Shown here one piece after another: positions 16,861 through 25,922 of a DNA stretch of 64,000 bases; position 1 is the first letter of the stretch; each line of letters opens with the position of its first letter. A model generated the notes under the pieces. It made no database searches, was not told the DNA's origin, and saw only the letters and a list, made by a program, of their open reading frames with translations. The position numbers were made by a program, and so were the translations under genes. The DNA is from JALZAI01 sp038207565 (GTDB lineage: Bacteria; Actinomycetota; Actinomycetes; Mycobacteriales; Jatrophihabitantaceae). Where the stretch lies: NCBI GenBank assembly GCA_038207565.1, contig JBBQZQ010000012.1, positions 1-64,000 on the forward strand, written 5' to 3'.

Positions 16861-18765
16861 GTGACAACTCCGTCCGGCGGGAACATCGCGCTCTACCGCA
16901 AGTACCGCTCGGCCTCCTTCGCCGAGGTCATCGGGCAGGATCACGTCACCGTCCCGCTGCGCGCGGCGCTCGCGAACGGCCGGATCAACCACGCCTACCT
17001 GTTCAGCGGCCCGCGGGGCTGCGGCAAGACCTCGAGCGCCCGCATCCTCGCCCGGAGCCTGAATTGCGCGCAGGGCCCTACGCCTGACCCGTGCGGTGTC
17101 TGCGACTCGTGCCGCGAGCTCGCCCCGAACGGACCCGGGTCGATCGACGTGATCGAAATCGATGCGGCAAGCCACGGCGGTGTCGACGACGCCCGCGACC
17201 TGCGGGAACGGGCGTTCTACGCACCAGTCCGTGACCGCTACAAGGTCTACATCATCGACGAGGCGCACATGGTCACGACGCAGGGCTTCAACGCCCTGTT
17301 GAAGCTGGTCGAGGAACCGCCGGGCTTCCTCGTCTTCGTCTTCGCCACCACCGAGCCGGACAAGGTGCTGACGACCATCCGCTCGCGCACCCACCACTAT
17401 CCCTTCCGGCTGATCCCGCCCGGAGTGCTGCGCGCCCACCTCGAATCGATCTGCGCCCAGGAGGGCATCACCGTCGAACCGGCCGTCCTTCCGCTCGTCG
17501 TGCGGGCCAGCGGCGGGTCGGCCCGTGACGCGCTGTCGATCCTCGACCAATTGCTCGCCGGTGCGGGAGCCGAGGGTGTCACCTACGTCCGTGCCGTGGC
17601 GCTGCTCGGGGTCACCGACGACGCGCTGCTCGACGAGATGCTAGACGCGCTCGCGGCCGCGGATGCGGCGGACGTGTACGGGTCGATCGATCGCGTCGTG
17701 GAAGCCGGCCACGATCCGCGTCGCTTCGCCGCGGACCTGCTCGACCGATTCCGTGACCTGATCCTGCTCGACGCAGTCCCGGACGCGCCTCAGCGCGGGC
17801 TCATCGACAACCCGCAGGACCAGCTCGAGCGCATGACCCACCAGGCCGGCCGGCTCGGTGCGGGCACGCTCACCCGCTACGCCGAGATCGTGCACACCGC
17901 GCTGCTCGAGATGCGGGGGACGACATCGCCCAGGCTGGTGCTGGAACTGCTCTGTGCCCGCATGCTGCTCCCGGACGCATCGGCCGATGCGGCTGCGGTG
18001 CTGCAGCGGCTGGAACGTCTCGAGCGCAGGACGACGCTGTCCGATGCGGCCACCGTGGAGCCGACGGCTGTGCCCGAACCGGCGCCGAATCGGTCGCCCG
18101 CCAAGGCCGCCGATCCGGCCAGGGCGGACGCACCGGAGAAGGCCACCGCACCGGTGAAGGCGGCTGCCGCACCGGCCGCGAGAACCGCGTTAACGCGCGC
18201 CGCAACGCCAAAGAAAGCCGCACTGACCAAGAGCGCAGCACCGAAAGCAGGGTCGGGGAACAACCGCCCCCCGGACGCACGCCCCCCGGACGCACGCCCC
18301 CCGGACAGGCCCCAACACGTCGCGGGGCAGCTCGATTCGGCGGCGCTGCGGCGGATGTGGCCCGAGGCGCTCGAAGTGGTCAAGCAGACCAGCCGCGTCA
18401 CCCGTGCCTTGCTCGACAACGCACAGGTCATCGCAGTCGACCGCGAACTCGTCACGCTCACCGCGTCGGCCGCGCTGTCGCGGATGATCGCTGAGGACAG
18501 CACCACCGCGGTGCTGCGGGCCGCGCTGACCCAGGTGGTGGGCGGCGAGTGGCGCATCGCGGTGGTCGCGGAGGGCACGTCGAGTGAAAAGAACGAGCCG
18601 GCGTCCCGGGGCGCTGCCCAGCCACCTCGCGATGAGCCCGACCCGCGCGACGACCCGGGCGAGGCAACCGTTTCAGCCGCGACCCGGTCGTCATCGGACC
18701 CGGAAGCCGAGGCGCTCCGCTTGCTGCACGACCAGCTCGGTGCCCGTCCGATAAACGAGCAGTGA
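16861..18765 (+). CDS. dnaX: DNA polymerase III subunits gamma/tau
   Basis: A 634-residue clamp-loader ATPase. Walker A is GPRGCGKT (50-57), the zinc module is Cys69, Cys78, Cys81 and Cys84, Walker B is YIIDEAHM, and sensor 1 follows in VFATTEPDKV. Domain III ends near residue 370. A Pro/Ala/Lys-rich linker (about 390-485) contains three tandem RPPDA units from an imperfect 15-bp repeat at about 18267-18306. The C-terminal segment (about 490-580) resembles the tau tail. No slippery heptamer was noted, so shorter gamma by frameshifting is not supported. The GTG start lies at the first family residues. Confidence 0.97.
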   Translation: MTTPSGGNIALYRKYRSASFAEVIGQDHVTVPLRAALANGRINHAYLFSGPRGCGKTSSARILARSLNCAQGPTPDPCGVCDSCRELAPNGPGSIDVIEIDAASHGGVDDARDLRERAFYAPVRDRYKVYIIDEAHMVTTQGFNALLKLVEEPPGFLVFVFATTEPDKVLTTIRSRTHHYPFRLIPPGVLRAHLESICAQEGITVEPAVLPLVVRASGGSARDALSILDQLLAGAGAEGVTYVRAVALLGVTDDALLDEMLDALAAADAADVYGSIDRVVEAGHDPRRFAADLLDRFRDLILLDAVPDAPQRGLIDNPQDQLERMTHQAGRLGAGTLTRYAEIVHTALLEMRGTTSPRLVLELLCARMLLPDASADAAAVLQRLERLERRTTLSDAATVEPTAVPEPAPNRSPAKAADPARADAPEKATAPVKAAAAPAARTALTRAATPKKAALTKSAAPKAGSGNNRPPDARPPDARPPDRPQHVAGQLDSAALRRMWPEALEVVKQTSRVTRALLDNAQVIAVDRELVTLTASAALSRMIAEDSTTAVLRAALTQVVGGEWRIAVVAEGTSSEKNEPASRGAAQPPRDEPDPRDDPGEATVSAATRSSSDPEAEALRLLHDQLGARPINEQ

Positions 18766-18775
18766 GGTCCCGCCG

Positions 18776-19753
18776 TCAGGGACGCGCCAGGTAGGCGAGG
18801 ATTCCCGATGCGACGGCGGACGCGATGTGCTGGCGCCCCGAGGACGAGGACTGCAGACCGGCATCATGGGAGTTGCGCATATTGCCCAGCTCGAGGAACG
18901 TCGTCGGACGCACGGACAGATTCAGCCCGGCCAGGTCGGAGCGCGGAAAGTAGCCGTTCGAGCCGATATAGGTAGACGTGGACAGACCCGACGTCGCGGT
19001 CAACGCGTCGTGGATGTCGACGGCCATGGTGTGCGAGCGCGACATCGTCGCCTCAGACGCGCCGTCCGGCCGTCGGCTAGCGGTGCACACGTGGAAGCCG
19101 TGGCCCGCCGACGAGGCCCCGTCGGCATGGATCGCGACGACGGCGGCGGCGTGCATCCGGTTGCCGTAGTCCGCCCGCTCGTTCACGCAGGGTCCGAAAC
19201 CGATGTCGTTCGGGCGGGTGAGATACACCGTGATCCCGTGTGACTTCAGAAGCGAGGCGACTCGCCCGGACACGTCGAACGTGAACGTGTGCTCGCCATA
19301 ACCGGCGTTCGTGGACGTCCCCGTGGTGTTGCACGGCTTGGTCTGCCCGAATCCCATCGGCACCTGGCGGTTCATCTCGTCCGGGTGCGCGGCGTTGCCG
19401 CCGTTGTGGCCTGGATCGAGCACGACGACCGTCCCGTGCACAATGTGCCCGGACTGCGGCTGGGACGCCGTGGTCGGCGTCCGAGTCGCCGCTGATGCGG
19501 ACTGCGTAGGCGGGTGGTGGGTCGGCGTTGGGTTCGGCGATGTCCGCGACGCGCTCGTCGAGGGGACGGTCGGCGCAACAGAGCTCGACGGCCGCAGGTT
19601 GGTCGGCACGCTCGGCGTCAGGCTGGTCGGCAGACGCAAGGTTGACGGTGACGAGGCCGCCGGCACGGACACCTCCGGCGAGGACGCGCCGCCGCCCGAG
19701 CTGCACCCGGTGAGCAGGAGGGCGGCAAGACCGGTCGCCAACACACGTCGCAC
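18776..19753 (-). CDS. N-acetylmuramoyl-L-alanine amidase, lipoprotein (Ami1-like)
   Basis: A 325-residue cell-wall hydrolase. Residues 1-17 are a lipoprotein signal ending in LLLTGC (lipidated Cys17), followed by a Ser/Pro/Thr-rich tether to about residue 105. The Amidase_3 domain has zinc ligands in VVLDPGHNGGN, GYGEHTFTFD and AIHADGA, and the catalytic Glu in FLELGNM. Cys residues in TKPCNTTGT and FGPCVNERA could form the disulfide known in mycobacterial Ami1 (Rv3717). That gene lies in the same dnaX-ybaB-recR neighbourhood, which supports orthology. It cleaves the lactyl-peptide bond in peptidoglycan outside the membrane. Confidence 0.93.
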   Translation of the reverse strand: MRRVLATGLAALLLTGCSSGGGASSPEVSVPAASSPSTLRLPTSLTPSVPTNLRPSSSVAPTVPSTSASRTSPNPTPTHHPPTQSASAATRTPTTASQPQSGHIVHGTVVVLDPGHNGGNAAHPDEMNRQVPMGFGQTKPCNTTGTSTNAGYGEHTFTFDVSGRVASLLKSHGITVYLTRPNDIGFGPCVNERADYGNRMHAAAVVAIHADGASSAGHGFHVCTASRRPDGASEATMSRSHTMAVDIHDALTATSGLSTSTYIGSNGYFPRSDLAGLNLSVRPTTFLELGNMRNSHDAGLQSSSSGRQHIASAVASGILAYLARP

Positions 19754-19813
19754 TGCCCCACAGTCTCATAACCCGCCGGTTAGGCTGGGCAGTCCCGGAG
19801 TAAGGAGCACGGC

Positions 19814-20185
19814 GTGGCGTCGCGTGGTGGGCAGCACGGTGGTCAAGGGTTCGGCGGCGGTGGCGGCCAGCCGAACATGCAGCAACTGATGAAGCAGGCC
19901 CAGAAGATGCAGGAGCAGCTCGAGACTGCCCAGGCGGAGCTGGGCCGCACCGAGGTGACCGGCTCGGCCGGTGGCGGGCTCGTGACCGCGACAGTCCTCG
20001 GTTCGGGCGAGCTGCAGGCGATCGTCATCGATCCCAAGGTGGTCGATCCTGATGACGTCGAGACCCTGCAGGACCTGATCGTGGCAGCGATGCGCGACGC
20101 CTCGCGCGCGGCGGCGGAGCTTGCCTCGGCGAAGATGGGCCCGCTCGCCGGGGGTATGGGCGGCCTCGGGCTGCCCGGATTCTAG
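19814..20185 (+). CDS. ybaB: YbaB/EbfC nucleoid-associated protein
   Basis: A 123-residue protein with a Gly-rich N-terminus (about 1-20), the helix QQLMKQAQKMQEQLETAQAE, the central sheet (VTGSAGGGLVTATVLGSG) and the helix DVETLQDLIVAAMRDA typical of YbaB. It forms tweezer-like dimers that bind DNA. The order dnaX-ybaB-recR is nearly universal; here the amidase is inserted on the opposite strand. The GTG start is preceded by GTAAGGAG. Confidence 0.95.
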   Translation: MASRGGQHGGQGFGGGGGQPNMQQLMKQAQKMQEQLETAQAELGRTEVTGSAGGGLVTATVLGSGELQAIVIDPKVVDPDDVETLQDLIVAAMRDASRAAAELASAKMGPLAGGMGGLGLPGF

Positions 20186-20217
20186 GATTCAGGGCTCAGG
20201 AACCGACGTAGGAACAG

Positions 20218-20814
20218 ATGTACGAAGGCGCCGTCCAAGACCTCATCGACGAACTCGGCCGGCTTCCCGGCATCGGGCCCAAGAGTGCCCAACGCATCGC
20301 GTTCCACCTGCTCGCGGCCGAGGCAGCCGACGTCGAACGGCTCGCGTCCACGCTCACGAGGGTGAAGAACGACGTCAAGTTCTGCGCGATCTGCGGCAAT
20401 GTGGCCGAGGCCGACGTCTGCCGCATCTGCAGTGACGTGCGGCGCGACCCGTCCATCATCTGCGTAGTCGAGGAACCCAAGGATGTCGTCGCGGTCGAGC
20501 GCACCCGTGAGTTCCGCGGGCGCTACCACGTGCTCGGCGGCGCGATCAGCCCGATCGACGGCATCGGGCCCGAGGATCTCCGGATCCGCGAACTGCTCAC
20601 CCGGCTGCGCGACGACGTGGTCACCGAACTCATCCTTGCCACCGACCCCAATCTCGAGGGAGAGGCCACCGCGACCTACCTGGCGCGCCTGGTCGCTCCG
20701 ATGGGTCTCACCGTCACCCGGCTGGCCAGCGGGCTACCCGTCGGCGGCGACCTCGAGTACGCCGACGAGGTCACCCTCGGTCGCGCATTCTCCGGCCGCC
20801 GCCCCGTCGACTGA
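20218..20814 (+). CDS. recR: Recombination mediator RecR
   Basis: A 198-residue protein with all RecR parts: N-terminal HhH (LPGIGPKSAQRIAFHLL), four-Cys zinc finger (FCAICGNVAEADVCRICSD), Toprim domain (VVEEPKDVVAVERT) and C-terminal LILATDPNLEGEATA region. It works with RecO, and RecF where present, in loading RecA at gaps. It lies 32 bp behind ybaB and is probably co-transcribed. Confidence 0.97.
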   Translation: MYEGAVQDLIDELGRLPGIGPKSAQRIAFHLLAAEAADVERLASTLTRVKNDVKFCAICGNVAEADVCRICSDVRRDPSIICVVEEPKDVVAVERTREFRGRYHVLGGAISPIDGIGPEDLRIRELLTRLRDDVVTELILATDPNLEGEATATYLARLVAPMGLTVTRLASGLPVGGDLEYADEVTLGRAFSGRRPVD

Positions 20815-20953
20815 ATGCGCGCGAAGAAGCGTCGGCTGTTCTGGGGCGCCGCGCGCCGGCCGCATCCCGTGACGCGCTGCCCGCCGATCTGCGGGCAACT
20901 CACCAGGCCGCGGACGTGTGCACTCCGACCGGCGCTGCAGCCGGCCGACCGGT

Positions 20954-22690
20954 CTACGTCGTCGCCCGGACCACGCGGTTCACGGCACTGACCACAGCAC
21001 GAAGCGACGCCTGCACGATGGACTCGCTGATGCCGACACCCCAGAGCACCTCGTCGCCGATCTCGATCTCGAGGTAGGCAGCGGCTTCGGCGTCGCGCCC
21101 CGCGGTGAGCGCATGCTCCGCGTAGTCGAGCACGCGCACCTGCCTCCCGCCGAAGCCGAGGTCGGCGGAGGACAGCGCGTCGCAGAATGCGGCGATCGGC
21201 CCGTTGCCGACCCCGCTCACCCAGTGCTCGACGCCATGGACATTCACCAGCGCGTTGATCTTCTCGATGCCCTCGTCGCTGGTGGAGGAGAACTTGGCGA
21301 TGTCGAAGACGCCCGGAGCGAGGTACTCGTCGCGGAAGATCTCATACATCCGAGCCGCGTCGACCTCGCCACCCTCGCCGTCGGTGTGGCGTTGGATGAC
21401 GTGGCTGAACTCGATCTGCAGGCGCCGTGGCAGGTCGAGCTTGTGGTCGACCTTCATGATGTAGGCGACGCCGCCCTTGCCCGACTGCGAGTTCACCCGG
21501 ATGACGGCCTCGTACGAGCGCCCGACGTCCTTGGGATCGATCGGCAGGTACGGGATGTACCAGGGCATCTCGCCGACCGGCTTGCCGGCGGCGGCGGCCT
21601 GACGGTCGAGGTCCTCGAAACCCTTCTTGATCGCGTCCTGGTGCGATCCGGAGAAGGATGTGTAGACCAGATCCCCGGCATAGGGATGCCGTTCGTGCAC
21701 GGCGATGCGGTTGCAGTACTCGACAGTACGGCGGATCTCGTCGATGTCGCTGAAGTCGATCATCGGGTCGATGCCCTGGCTGTACAGATTCAGGCCCAGC
21801 GTCACCAGGTCGACGTTGCCGCTGCGCTCGCCGTTGCCGAACAGGCACCCCTCGATGCGCTGCGCCCCTGCCAGCACGGCGAGTTCGGCGTCGGCGGTGG
21901 CCGTCCCGCGGTCGTTGTGGGTGTGCACGGAAAGGCACACGTGCTCGCGACGCGAGAGCCGCCGCGACATCCACTCGATCTGGTCGGCGTAGACGTTGGG
22001 CGTCGAGCGTTCGACGGTGCAGGGCAGGTTCAGCACAATCTCGCGCTCCGGTCCAGGCTGCCAGGCGTCCATCACCGCCTCGCTGATCTCCAGGCTGAAG
22101 TCGAGTTCGGTGTCCATGAAGATTTCGGGGGAGTACTCGAAGCCGAAGACGGTGTCGGGAAGGTAGACCTCGGCGAACTTCTGCACCGCGCGGGTGCCGT
22201 CGACGGCGACCGCGCGGCACTGGGCCCGCCCGTCGCCGGGCCAGCCGAAGACGATGCGGCGGAAGGTCGGCGCGGCCGCGTTGTACATGTGGACGGTCGC
22301 CTGCATGGCGCCCTCGAGCGACTGGACGGTGCGCTCGATCAGTTCCTCGCGGGCCTGGGTGAGGACGGAGATCCGCACGTCGTCGGGAATCCGCTCGCCC
22401 TCGATCAGGCTGCGGACGAAGTCGAAATCGGTCTGGCTCGCGGCCGGGAACCCGACCTCGATCTCCTTGTAACCCATGCGGACGAGCAGGTCGAACATGG
22501 CGTTTTTGCGGACGGCGTTCATCGGGTCGATTAGCGCCTGGTTCCCGTCGCGCAGGTCGGTAGACAGCCAGCGCGGCGCGGCGGTGATGGACCTCGTCGG
22601 CCAGGTGCGCTCCGGCAGGTCGATCGCGGGGAAGGGCCGGTAGCGCTGGCACGGCATACCCGAGGGGCGTTGCGGGTTCGGTGCGGTCAT
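20954..22690 (-). CDS. leuA: 2-Isopropylmalate synthase
   Basis: A 578-residue LeuA of the long (LeuA2/mycobacterial) class. The TIM-barrel signature is DLRDGNQAL (45-53), the metal site includes HTHNDRGTA, and GSHQDAIKKG sits in the second domain. A C-terminal regulatory domain (about 440-578) mediates leucine feedback inhibition in the family. It catalyses acetyl-CoA + 2-oxoisovalerate to 2-isopropylmalate. A Leu-rich leader peptide 100 bp upstream points to attenuation. Confidence 0.97.
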   Translation of the reverse strand: MTAPNPQRPSGMPCQRYRPFPAIDLPERTWPTRSITAAPRWLSTDLRDGNQALIDPMNAVRKNAMFDLLVRMGYKEIEVGFPAASQTDFDFVRSLIEGERIPDDVRISVLTQAREELIERTVQSLEGAMQATVHMYNAAAPTFRRIVFGWPGDGRAQCRAVAVDGTRAVQKFAEVYLPDTVFGFEYSPEIFMDTELDFSLEISEAVMDAWQPGPEREIVLNLPCTVERSTPNVYADQIEWMSRRLSRREHVCLSVHTHNDRGTATADAELAVLAGAQRIEGCLFGNGERSGNVDLVTLGLNLYSQGIDPMIDFSDIDEIRRTVEYCNRIAVHERHPYAGDLVYTSFSGSHQDAIKKGFEDLDRQAAAAGKPVGEMPWYIPYLPIDPKDVGRSYEAVIRVNSQSGKGGVAYIMKVDHKLDLPRRLQIEFSHVIQRHTDGEGGEVDAARMYEIFRDEYLAPGVFDIAKFSSTSDEGIEKINALVNVHGVEHWVSGVGNGPIAAFCDALSSADLGFGGRQVRVLDYAEHALTAGRDAEAAAYLEIEIGDEVLWGVGISESIVQASLRAVVSAVNRVVRATT

Positions 22691-22741
22691 GACGGTGGCT
22701 CCAACGGATCTGCGCTCGACAGCCTTCGAGCGGCGGGTGAT

Positions 22742-22784
22742 CGGTCGGCGGACGGGTGAACTCTCCGCGACGAGGAGCCGACCG
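22742..22784 (-). promoter_or_regulatory. Leader hairpin between leuL-like peptide and leuA
   Basis: Immediately after the leader peptide stop, CGGTCGG (22784-22778) can pair with CCGACCG (22748-22742), enclosing GC-rich sequence before leuA. Its position is right for an attenuation structure controlled by ribosome stalling. Alternative pairing partners were not modelled. Confidence 0.45.
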
Positions 22785-22787
22785 GTG

Positions 22788-22832
22788 TTACCGGGCCCCG
22801 CCGCGGCCGCGAAGAAGCAGCGTCCGCATCAT
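22788..22832 (-). CDS. Leucine-rich leader peptide for leuA attenuation
   Basis: ATG at 22832 opens a 14-codon frame, MMRTLLLRGRGGAR, then TAA. Three consecutive Leu codons (CTG CTT CTT) include the less common CTT in this GC-rich genome. It ends about 97 bp before the leuA start, and a hairpin follows directly. Similar short Leu-run peptides precede leuA in other actinobacteria and control it by ribosome-mediated attenuation. There is no strong ribosome binding site. It is too short for most gene callers. Confidence 0.65.
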   Translation of the reverse strand: MMRTLLLRGRGGAR

Positions 22833-22865
22833 GGTGGGGACGAGACTAGCGCAGGCCGTGCAGCC

Positions 22866-22916
22866 TTGGCCCCACAGCAGGGCGACATCCGGCGAGTCGC
22901 CCTGCTCCGGGGCCAA
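22866..22916. repeat. 51-bp palindromic repeat, copy 1 (leuA/aldehyde dehydrogenase region)
   Basis: Arms TTGGCCCC and GGGGCCAA bound inner arms CAGCAGGGCGAC and GTCGCCCTGCT. The whole is a near-perfect hairpin with a short loop. A second 51-bp element with the same arms lies at 27590-27640. This copy sits between divergent genes, so it is not a simple terminator for either. Confidence 0.75.
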
Positions 22917-22977
22917 CGTCCTCCCGTGACGGTAGCGTGGGCCGGACATCCCTGGACCACCCCTTCGGAGTGCCATC

Positions 22978-24414
22978 GTGAGCGACAAGCGGACAGTGCA
23001 GAACTTCATCGACGGCGCGTCGGTCGATGCCAAGGACGGGCGTCGCCTCGACCTGGTCGACCCCAGCACCGGTGAGGTGTTCGGCACGTCGCCGATCTCG
23101 GGTCAGGAAGATGTCGACGCCGCCTACGCCGCGGCCGGCAAGGCCTTCGAGACCTGGCGCGACAGCACGCCGTCGGACCGGCAGCGCGCGCTGCTGAAGT
23201 TCGCCGACGCGCTCGAGGAACGCGCCGAAGAGATCATCGCCGCCGAGTGCCAGAACACCGGCAAGCCCATCGAGCTGACCCGCACCGAGGAGATCCCCCC
23301 GGCGCTGGACCAGATCCGGTTCTTCGCCGGTGCCGCGCGGATGCTCGAGGGACGTAGCGCCGGTGAGTACATGGCTGGGCATACGTCCTACATACGCCGC
23401 GAGCCGATCGGCGTCGTCGGCCAGGTGACCCCGTGGAACTACCCGCTGATGATGGGTATCTGGAAGATCGCGCCCGCGCTCGCGGCCGGCAACTGCGTTG
23501 TGCTAAAGCCCAGCGACACCACCCCCGTGTCGTCCACCCTGATGGCCGAGATCGCGGCGGAGTTCCTGCCGCCGGGCGTGTTCAACGTCGTGTGCGGCGA
23601 CCGGGACACGGGCCGCGCAGTGGTCTCGCACAAGACCCCGTCGATGGTGTCCATCACCGGTTCGACCCGTGCAGGGTACGAGGTGGCCGAAGCTGCCGCG
23701 AAGGATCTCAAGCGCACGCACCTCGAACTCGGCGGCAAGGCACCGGTGATCGTGTTCGACGATGCCGACCTCGAGCACGCCGCCGAGAACATCGCTATCG
23801 CCGGATACTTCAATGCGGGCCAGGACTGCACCGCGGCGACCCGAGTGCTCGTCGCCCCGCGCATCGCCGACGACTTCGCCGACGCCCTCGCCGAGCAGGC
23901 CAAGAACACCAAGACGGGCATGCCGGACGACGCGGATGTCCTCTACGGTCCGCTCAACAACGCCAACCAGCTCGACCGGGTCGGCGGCATGGTGTCGCGC
24001 CTGCCCGATCACGCGAAGGTTCTCGCCGGCGGCGCGCGGCAGGGCGAGAAGGGCTACTTCTGGCAGCCCACGATCATCAGCAACATGCGGCAGGACGACG
24101 AGGCCATCCAGAACGAAATCTTCGGTCCCGTCATCACCGTGCAGAGCTTCATCGACGAGGACGAAGCGGTGCGCTGGGCCAACGACATCGAGTACGGCCT
24201 CGCGTCCTCGGTGTGGACGCGAGATCACGGTCGGGCGATGCGCGTCAGCCGCCGGTTGGACTTCGGCTGCGTGTGGGTGAACACGCATATCCCGATCGTC
24301 GCCGAGATGCCGCACGGTGGGTTCAAGCACAGCGGGTACGGCAAGGACCTCTCGGTGTACGGCCTCGAGGACTACACGCGCATCAAGCACGTCATGCACA
24401 ACATCGAGGTCTGA
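22978..24414 (+). CDS. NAD-dependent aminobutyraldehyde dehydrogenase (PatD-like)
   Basis: A 478-residue aldehyde dehydrogenase. The oxyanion-hole Asn is in TPWNYPLMM, the catalytic Glu in LELGGKAP and the catalytic Cys in GQDCTAATR. GLEDYTRIKHVMHN at the C-terminus and the overall pattern fit gamma-aminobutyraldehyde/betaine aldehyde dehydrogenases. With gabT 1.8 kb downstream and fragments of a spermidine/putrescine-type importer between them, a role in putrescine-to-succinate catabolism is likely. GTG start. Confidence 0.88.
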   Translation: MSDKRTVQNFIDGASVDAKDGRRLDLVDPSTGEVFGTSPISGQEDVDAAYAAAGKAFETWRDSTPSDRQRALLKFADALEERAEEIIAAECQNTGKPIELTRTEEIPPALDQIRFFAGAARMLEGRSAGEYMAGHTSYIRREPIGVVGQVTPWNYPLMMGIWKIAPALAAGNCVVLKPSDTTPVSSTLMAEIAAEFLPPGVFNVVCGDRDTGRAVVSHKTPSMVSITGSTRAGYEVAEAAAKDLKRTHLELGGKAPVIVFDDADLEHAAENIAIAGYFNAGQDCTAATRVLVAPRIADDFADALAEQAKNTKTGMPDDADVLYGPLNNANQLDRVGGMVSRLPDHAKVLAGGARQGEKGYFWQPTIISNMRQDDEAIQNEIFGPVITVQSFIDEDEAVRWANDIEYGLASSVWTRDHGRAMRVSRRLDFGCVWVNTHIPIVAEMPHGGFKHSGYGKDLSVYGLEDYTRIKHVMHNIEV

Positions 24415-24442
24415 GCGGCCGCGTCCCGTGGCCGCCTCAGCT

Positions 24443-24498
24443 CGTGATCGACAGGGAGAAATGCGAGACCTGGCGCGCACTGCATCCTGTTGATCACG
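24443..24498. repeat. 56-bp palindromic repeat, copy 2
   Basis: CGTGATCGACAGG (24443-24455) pairs with CCTGTTGATCACG (24486-24498), one mismatch. It lies just after the aldehyde dehydrogenase and before the convergent unknown gene, where it could act as a bidirectional terminator. It has the same length and ends as the element at 16718. Confidence 0.6.
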
Positions 24499-24520
24499 GG
24501 GAAGAGCCGCGGTCTGTGCG

Positions 24521-25255
24521 CTAGGCCGCGCCCACCGCCACACCGGCTGCCTGCAACGCTGCGACACGCTGGTCGAGCGGCCACTCGGGACGTCCCGGGC
24601 GCAGCCACAGCCCGGACTGGTCGCTGAACGCCAGCCATACCCCGTTGGTCCCGGCGGAGACGGTCACGTCCTCGCGGGTGACGCTCCACACCACGATCAG
24701 CGCGGCGCTGCCGTTCTGCGCGCGCTGCTCCAGGCCCCGGGTGAGTTCGCCGCCACTGGCCAGCGACTGCCCCAATTGCCGAGCCGCCTTGCCCAGGTCG
24801 CGCACCAGGCCCTCGCTGCGCTCGGGCGGCGGTGCCGCCGCGCGCCACTCGCGAGCTGCCGCGACGGTCATCGTCACCAGCCAGCGCCGGTCGGTGACGT
24901 AGAGGAACGACGCGTCGCGGGGGACGTCGGCCCAGCAGCGGACCAGCCGGACAGCCAGCGACCCTGCCGGGCCGACCGTGCTCGCCCGGGCGCGCTCGAG
25001 GTTCTGCGCGCGCAGTTCGTCGTGCGCGTCGCGCGGGCCCGAGAGCGAGTGCCAGCGCTCGTTGACCCGCAGCACCGCGCCGGCGACCTTGTTCTCGGCC
25101 CGCCTCGCCTGCTCGACAAGTTCTTCACGCGTGGGCTCGGTGGGGTCCAGTTCGGCGGTGGGACGCAGCCCGGTGGCCACGAGCAGCGGCTCGTCGAAGG
25201 ACAGGCCGCGCACGATCGCGTCGCGCACCACCGCCAGGGGGTCGCCGGAGGTCAT
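24521..25255 (-). CDS. Protein of unknown function
   Basis: A 244-residue soluble protein without a recognised family. It has an N-terminal helical part (PTREELVEQARRAENKVAGA), a central strand-rich part (DASFLYVTDRRWLVTMTVAA), and a C-terminal part with SAALIVVWSVTREDVTVSAG. No signal peptide or membrane segment is seen. It lies opposite to and between the aldehyde dehydrogenase and the transporter remnant. Codon use is that of a normal gene. Confidence 0.65.
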   Translation of the reverse strand: MTSGDPLAVVRDAIVRGLSFDEPLLVATGLRPTAELDPTEPTREELVEQARRAENKVAGAVLRVNERWHSLSGPRDAHDELRAQNLERARASTVGPAGSLAVRLVRCWADVPRDASFLYVTDRRWLVTMTVAAAREWRAAAPPPERSEGLVRDLGKAARQLGQSLASGGELTRGLEQRAQNGSAALIVVWSVTREDVTVSAGTNGVWLAFSDQSGLWLRPGRPEWPLDQRVAALQAAGVAVGAA

Positions 25256-25344
25256 GCCAGCAGCGTGCCACAGCCCGCCGGAGCTGCCCGATGAGCGGTT
25301 CGGTCTCGGTCGCGAAGGCCGAGGGCAGCGCGAACGCCGCCGCC

Positions 25345-25922
25345 GTCCCGGGCATCCGGTTACGCGGTCTCGGTCGATCTCGACATTGCCGACGGTGAAC
25401 TGTTCGCGGTGCTCGGTCCATCCGGCTCGGGCAAGACCACCGTGCTGCGGATGATCGCGGGCTTCGACGTGAACGGTCTTCCAGGAATACGCGCTGTTCC
25501 CTGTACATGAACGTGGAGCAGAACGTCGGCTACGGGTTGCGGGTCAAACGAGTGCCGCGCGGCGAGCGAGCAGATCGGGTGCGCGCGGCACTGGAGATGG
25601 TGCGGCTCGGGAACATGGGCGCGCTTGTCAACCGGCCGCGGGTGCTGCCGCTCGACGAACAGCTGGGCGCACTCGACCTGAAAATGCGCGAACACGTGCA
25701 GGTCGAGCTCGAGGCGATCCAGCGCGCGGTCGGTATCACCTTCGTCTTCGTCACCCACGATCAGGACGAGGCGCTCACGCTGAGCGACCGCCTGGCCGTG
25801 ATGCGCGACGGCCGCGTCGAGCAGGTCGGTGCCGCCGCCGAGGTCTACGAGTCGCCGGCGACCCACTTCGTTGCCGAGTTCGTCGGGACGTCCAATCTGA
25901 TTCGGGCGACGCCGCGCGGGTG
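25345..25922 (+). pseudogene. Polyamine ABC transporter ATPase (PotA-like), internally deleted
   Basis: Walker A is intact (VLGPSGSGKTTVLRMIAGFD), but the next ~40 residues containing the Q-loop start are missing, and the frame changes near 25470 before YMNVEQNVGYGLRVKR. A second deletion removes the LSGGQ signature between MGALVNRPRVL and the Walker B region, and DEP reads DEQ. The H-loop (FVFVTHDQDEALTLSD) and the NLIRAT end are present. Loss of Q-loop and signature rules out an active ATPase. It is related to the spermidine/putrescine class. Confidence 0.85.

Noticed and set aside
16861..18765. Programmed frameshift in dnaX giving gamma
   Set aside because: I saw no A-rich slippery heptamer followed by a hairpin in the expected region.
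20918..22534. 538-residue plus-strand frame opposite leuA
   Set aside because: Shadow of leuA; its composition (Val/Asp/His/Arg-rich) is typical of the antisense frame of a GC-rich gene.
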